The notes under the pieces were generated by a model. It worked only from the letters and a program-made list of their open reading frames with translations. It had not been told where the DNA came from and did no database searches. From NCBI GenBank assembly GCA_026260175.1, contig JAKCWW010000596.1:28236-57894 (forward strand): a stretch of DNA of 29,659 nucleotides, in the 5' to 3' direction. Both the position numbers and the translations under genes were made by a program. This DNA is from Reticulitermes lucifugus. Taxonomy: Eukaryota; Arthropoda; Insecta; Blattodea; Rhinotermitidae. Positions within the stretch are counted from its first letter, which is position 1; each line of letters starts with the position of its first letter. Positions 28,381-29,659 of the stretch are shown here, piece by piece.

Positions 28381-28514
28381 GTAAAGACAGATTACCGCTT
28401 TAGAGTCCAGCCTGTTGACACAGATGTATGCGAGAAATGTTGCTCTCTTGTCACGTTAACTTTGTTAAACTGGATTCAGCATAAAATAACTATTGATTTT
28501 GGAAGGGATGACGC
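28381..28514. other. Putative start of intron 1
   Basis: Sequence after the donor at 28381. The remainder of the window would be intronic if the exon is real. It contains a SINE and a foldback element and no visible acceptor-exon pair. Confidence 0.3.
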
Positions 28515-28760
28515 AATCGGTGTAGTGACTAGGCTGCGGACTGCACAGCAGACAAATCGTGTTTCCGTTCCTGGCAGGAGCAGCAACATTGTCTCTTCTC
28601 TGGTTCTGGGGCCCAACTAGCTTCCTTTGCAGAGGACACGGGGGTCGGGGTGTGAAGCTGACATTTTACGTTCATAAAGTGTCAAGATTAAGAATGTGTG
28701 TGGAGCTTGACCCCTCCGTCCCTATATGCCTTTCTAGTGCTGTGTTTACTTAAGCAAATG
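28515..28760 (+). mobile_element. SINE copy, family A
   Basis: Head GTAGTGACTAGGCTGCGGAC, B-box position CGTGTTTCCGTTCCTGGC, ATTGTCTCTTCTCTGGTTC, GGGGCCCAACTAGC, GGGGGTCGGGGTGTGAAGC, AAAGTGTCAAGATTAAGAATG, GTGTGGAGCTTGACCCC, CTATATGCCTTTCTAGTGC. It is nearly full-length. Confidence 0.75.
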
Positions 28761-28892
28761 CAGAACTTTACGTTACTGGTACAAAGATTAGATACATTAT
28801 TTAAGTCAGTGTGTAATTTCAGGCTTCCGCCGCGATGTAAATGAGATCTGCGTTCTTCTGGGATATTACGCATCGTTAAGTGGCAGTTCTGT

Positions 28893-28930
28893 ACCGAAGT
28901 TTCGGGACAACCTATCGGTCCCATATTCAA
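28893..28930 (-). ncRNA. Hammerhead-like motif, left arm of foldback 3
   Basis: Minus strand: TTGAATAT, GGGACC...GTCCC hairpin, GAAAC, TTCGGT. The CUGANGA block is mutated (UUGAAUA), so a working ribozyme is unlikely. Confidence 0.25.
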
Positions 28931-28975
28931 GGGTCATGAAGTCCAAAGAGAAATGTCTTCTTGGACGTTTGACCA

Positions 28976-29013
28976 TTGAAGATGGGACAGATGGGTTGTC
29001 CCTAAACGTCGGT
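28976..29013 (+). ncRNA. Hammerhead-like motif, right arm of foldback 3
   Basis: TTGAAGA, T, GGGAC...GTCCC, TAAAC, GTCGGT. Both conserved blocks carry one change (C to T; G to T in GAAAC), which would inactivate a hammerhead. Confidence 0.25.
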
Positions 29014-29070
29014 ACAGAGCTATCACTCAACGCTGCGTAATATCCCAGAAGAGCGCAGATCTCGTTATGT

Positions 29071-29569
29071 GAGTCAACTCTACGTAACCATAAGTAGCCA
29101 TGTTAAGGAGGTTTATGATTTGATGTAGATATTGAAATTTTCTTCAAAATCTGGTAACAAATATCTGCGGTAATAAAGCATGTGTTACATCCTAACTGCC
29201 GCCAGTAATCTTGAAACAACGTAACGTCATAATAAAGCCATCAGTCGAGACATCCAGTCTCTTTGAGACGGGAAATTTCATGCATATGTAATACCGTATA
29301 CTTGAAAGGGCATAATTTCCAACACTATACTGAACTACTTTGGTGTGAGACATTTGGCAACTATTTCTTACATTTGTGCCTTAAATATAAGCGCTTTTGA
29401 AAAATGACTCCAGCACAGCTTTTCACTTCATGGACGATTCAAATAGGCCTACTGCTTATAAAATAAATGTGATTAAAAGTAGGAGAGGTGCCGCTCAGAA
29501 AATATTGTGTCGTCATGAAACGAGTGAGCGGATCGCAAGATATGGATCGTTCTCGTTCACGACTCTTTC
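29071..29569. other. Unclassified AT-rich DNA
   Basis: No element or exon recognised. Confidence 0.4.
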
Positions 29570-29659
29570 CTCAGGGCTCTACCGGTCCTCAGGACTCTAC
29601 CGGTCCTCAGGACTCTACCGGTCCTCAGGGCTCTACCGGTCCTCAGGACTCTACCGGTC
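29570..29659. repeat. 18-bp tandem repeat, exactly 5 copies to window end
   Basis: Unit CTCAGGACTCTACCGGTC repeats at 29570, 29588, 29606, 29624 and 29642. The first and fourth copies have GGGCTC in place of GGACTC. Each unit contains the palindrome ACCGGT. The array is cut by the window end. Confidence 0.97.

Larger units (their letters stand above)
28835..29070. mobile_element. Foldback element, ~236 bp, arms ~110 bp
   Basis: The left arm is 28835-28946 and the right arm 28961-29070, with a 14-nt loop. Matching pieces include GAGATCTGCG / CGCAGATCTC and TCTTCTGGGATATTACGC / GCGTAATATCCCAGAAGA. Each arm carries a hammerhead-like core (minus 28893-28930, plus 28976-29013). GGCTTCCGCCGCG (28822-28834) lies just outside the left arm, as at 3955 for the first foldback. 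The arms are more diverged than in foldback 1. Confidence 0.85.

Overview
The window looks like non-genic DNA from a large, repeat-rich insect genome. It is AT-rich, has no long open reading frame, and carries degraded non-LTR retrotransposon (LINE) 3' ends, tRNA-derived SINEs, a pogo-like MITE, microsatellites and several minisatellites. The LINE tail readings and SINE heads resemble ones I associate with cockroaches and termites. That assignment (a polyneopteran, probably Blattodea) is recalled from memory and not proven by the sequence. No complete protein-coding gene is visible.

Layout. A 41-bp tandem array opens the window (1-197). Worn SINE copies lie at about 0.64-0.82, 1.49-1.74 and 2.88-3.05 kb. 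Two foldback (snapback) elements follow at 3976-4180 and 6108-6623. A minus-strand LINE reverse-transcriptase C-terminus lies at 7.33-7.96 kb and a 31-bp minisatellite at 8497-9041. More SINEs occupy 9.24-9.94 kb. A CpG-richer block with RFX, CRE, CCAAT and E2F motifs in front of a 91-codon ORF lies at 9.98-10.42 kb. Two blocks of one 61-bp minisatellite (about 11.2-11.69 and 12.69-13.33 kb) flank about 1 kb of other sequence. An assembly gap (13940-14360) interrupts a SINE. From 14.4 to 19.8 kb the sequence is mostly unclassified, with a LINE tail, a MITE, a SINE, a LINE-like leader and two solo hammerhead-like motifs. A cluster of four related tRNA-derived SINEs fills 19.85-23.06 kb, followed by a degenerate ~140-bp repeat at 23.3-23.83 kb. 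LINE fragments recur at 25.8, 26.1-26.5 and 27.25-27.58 kb, with (AC)n and (GAT)n microsatellites between. The window ends in an 18-bp tandem array (29570-29659).

The best candidate for a host gene is at 27.9-28.38 kb on the + strand. It has a GC box, two inverted CCAAT boxes, a CRE-like site and an arthropod-type initiator. These precede an ATG that opens a classical signal peptide and reads into a strong splice donor (CAAG|GTAAAG) in phase 1. If real, this is the first coding exon of a secreted or membrane protein whose other exons lie beyond the window.

The most unusual structural theme is a compact motif of about 40 nt, CTGAWGAT, then a GC-rich hairpin, then GAAAC, which resembles a hammerhead ribozyme core. 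It occurs eight times here: twice in opposite orientation in each of three foldback elements, and singly at 16538-16579 and 19028-19068. The core is shared while the flanks are not. I read it as a candidate functional RNA motif carried by Penelope-like or related non-autonomous retroelements. It has one extra nucleotide relative to the textbook hammerhead, so activity is not assured.
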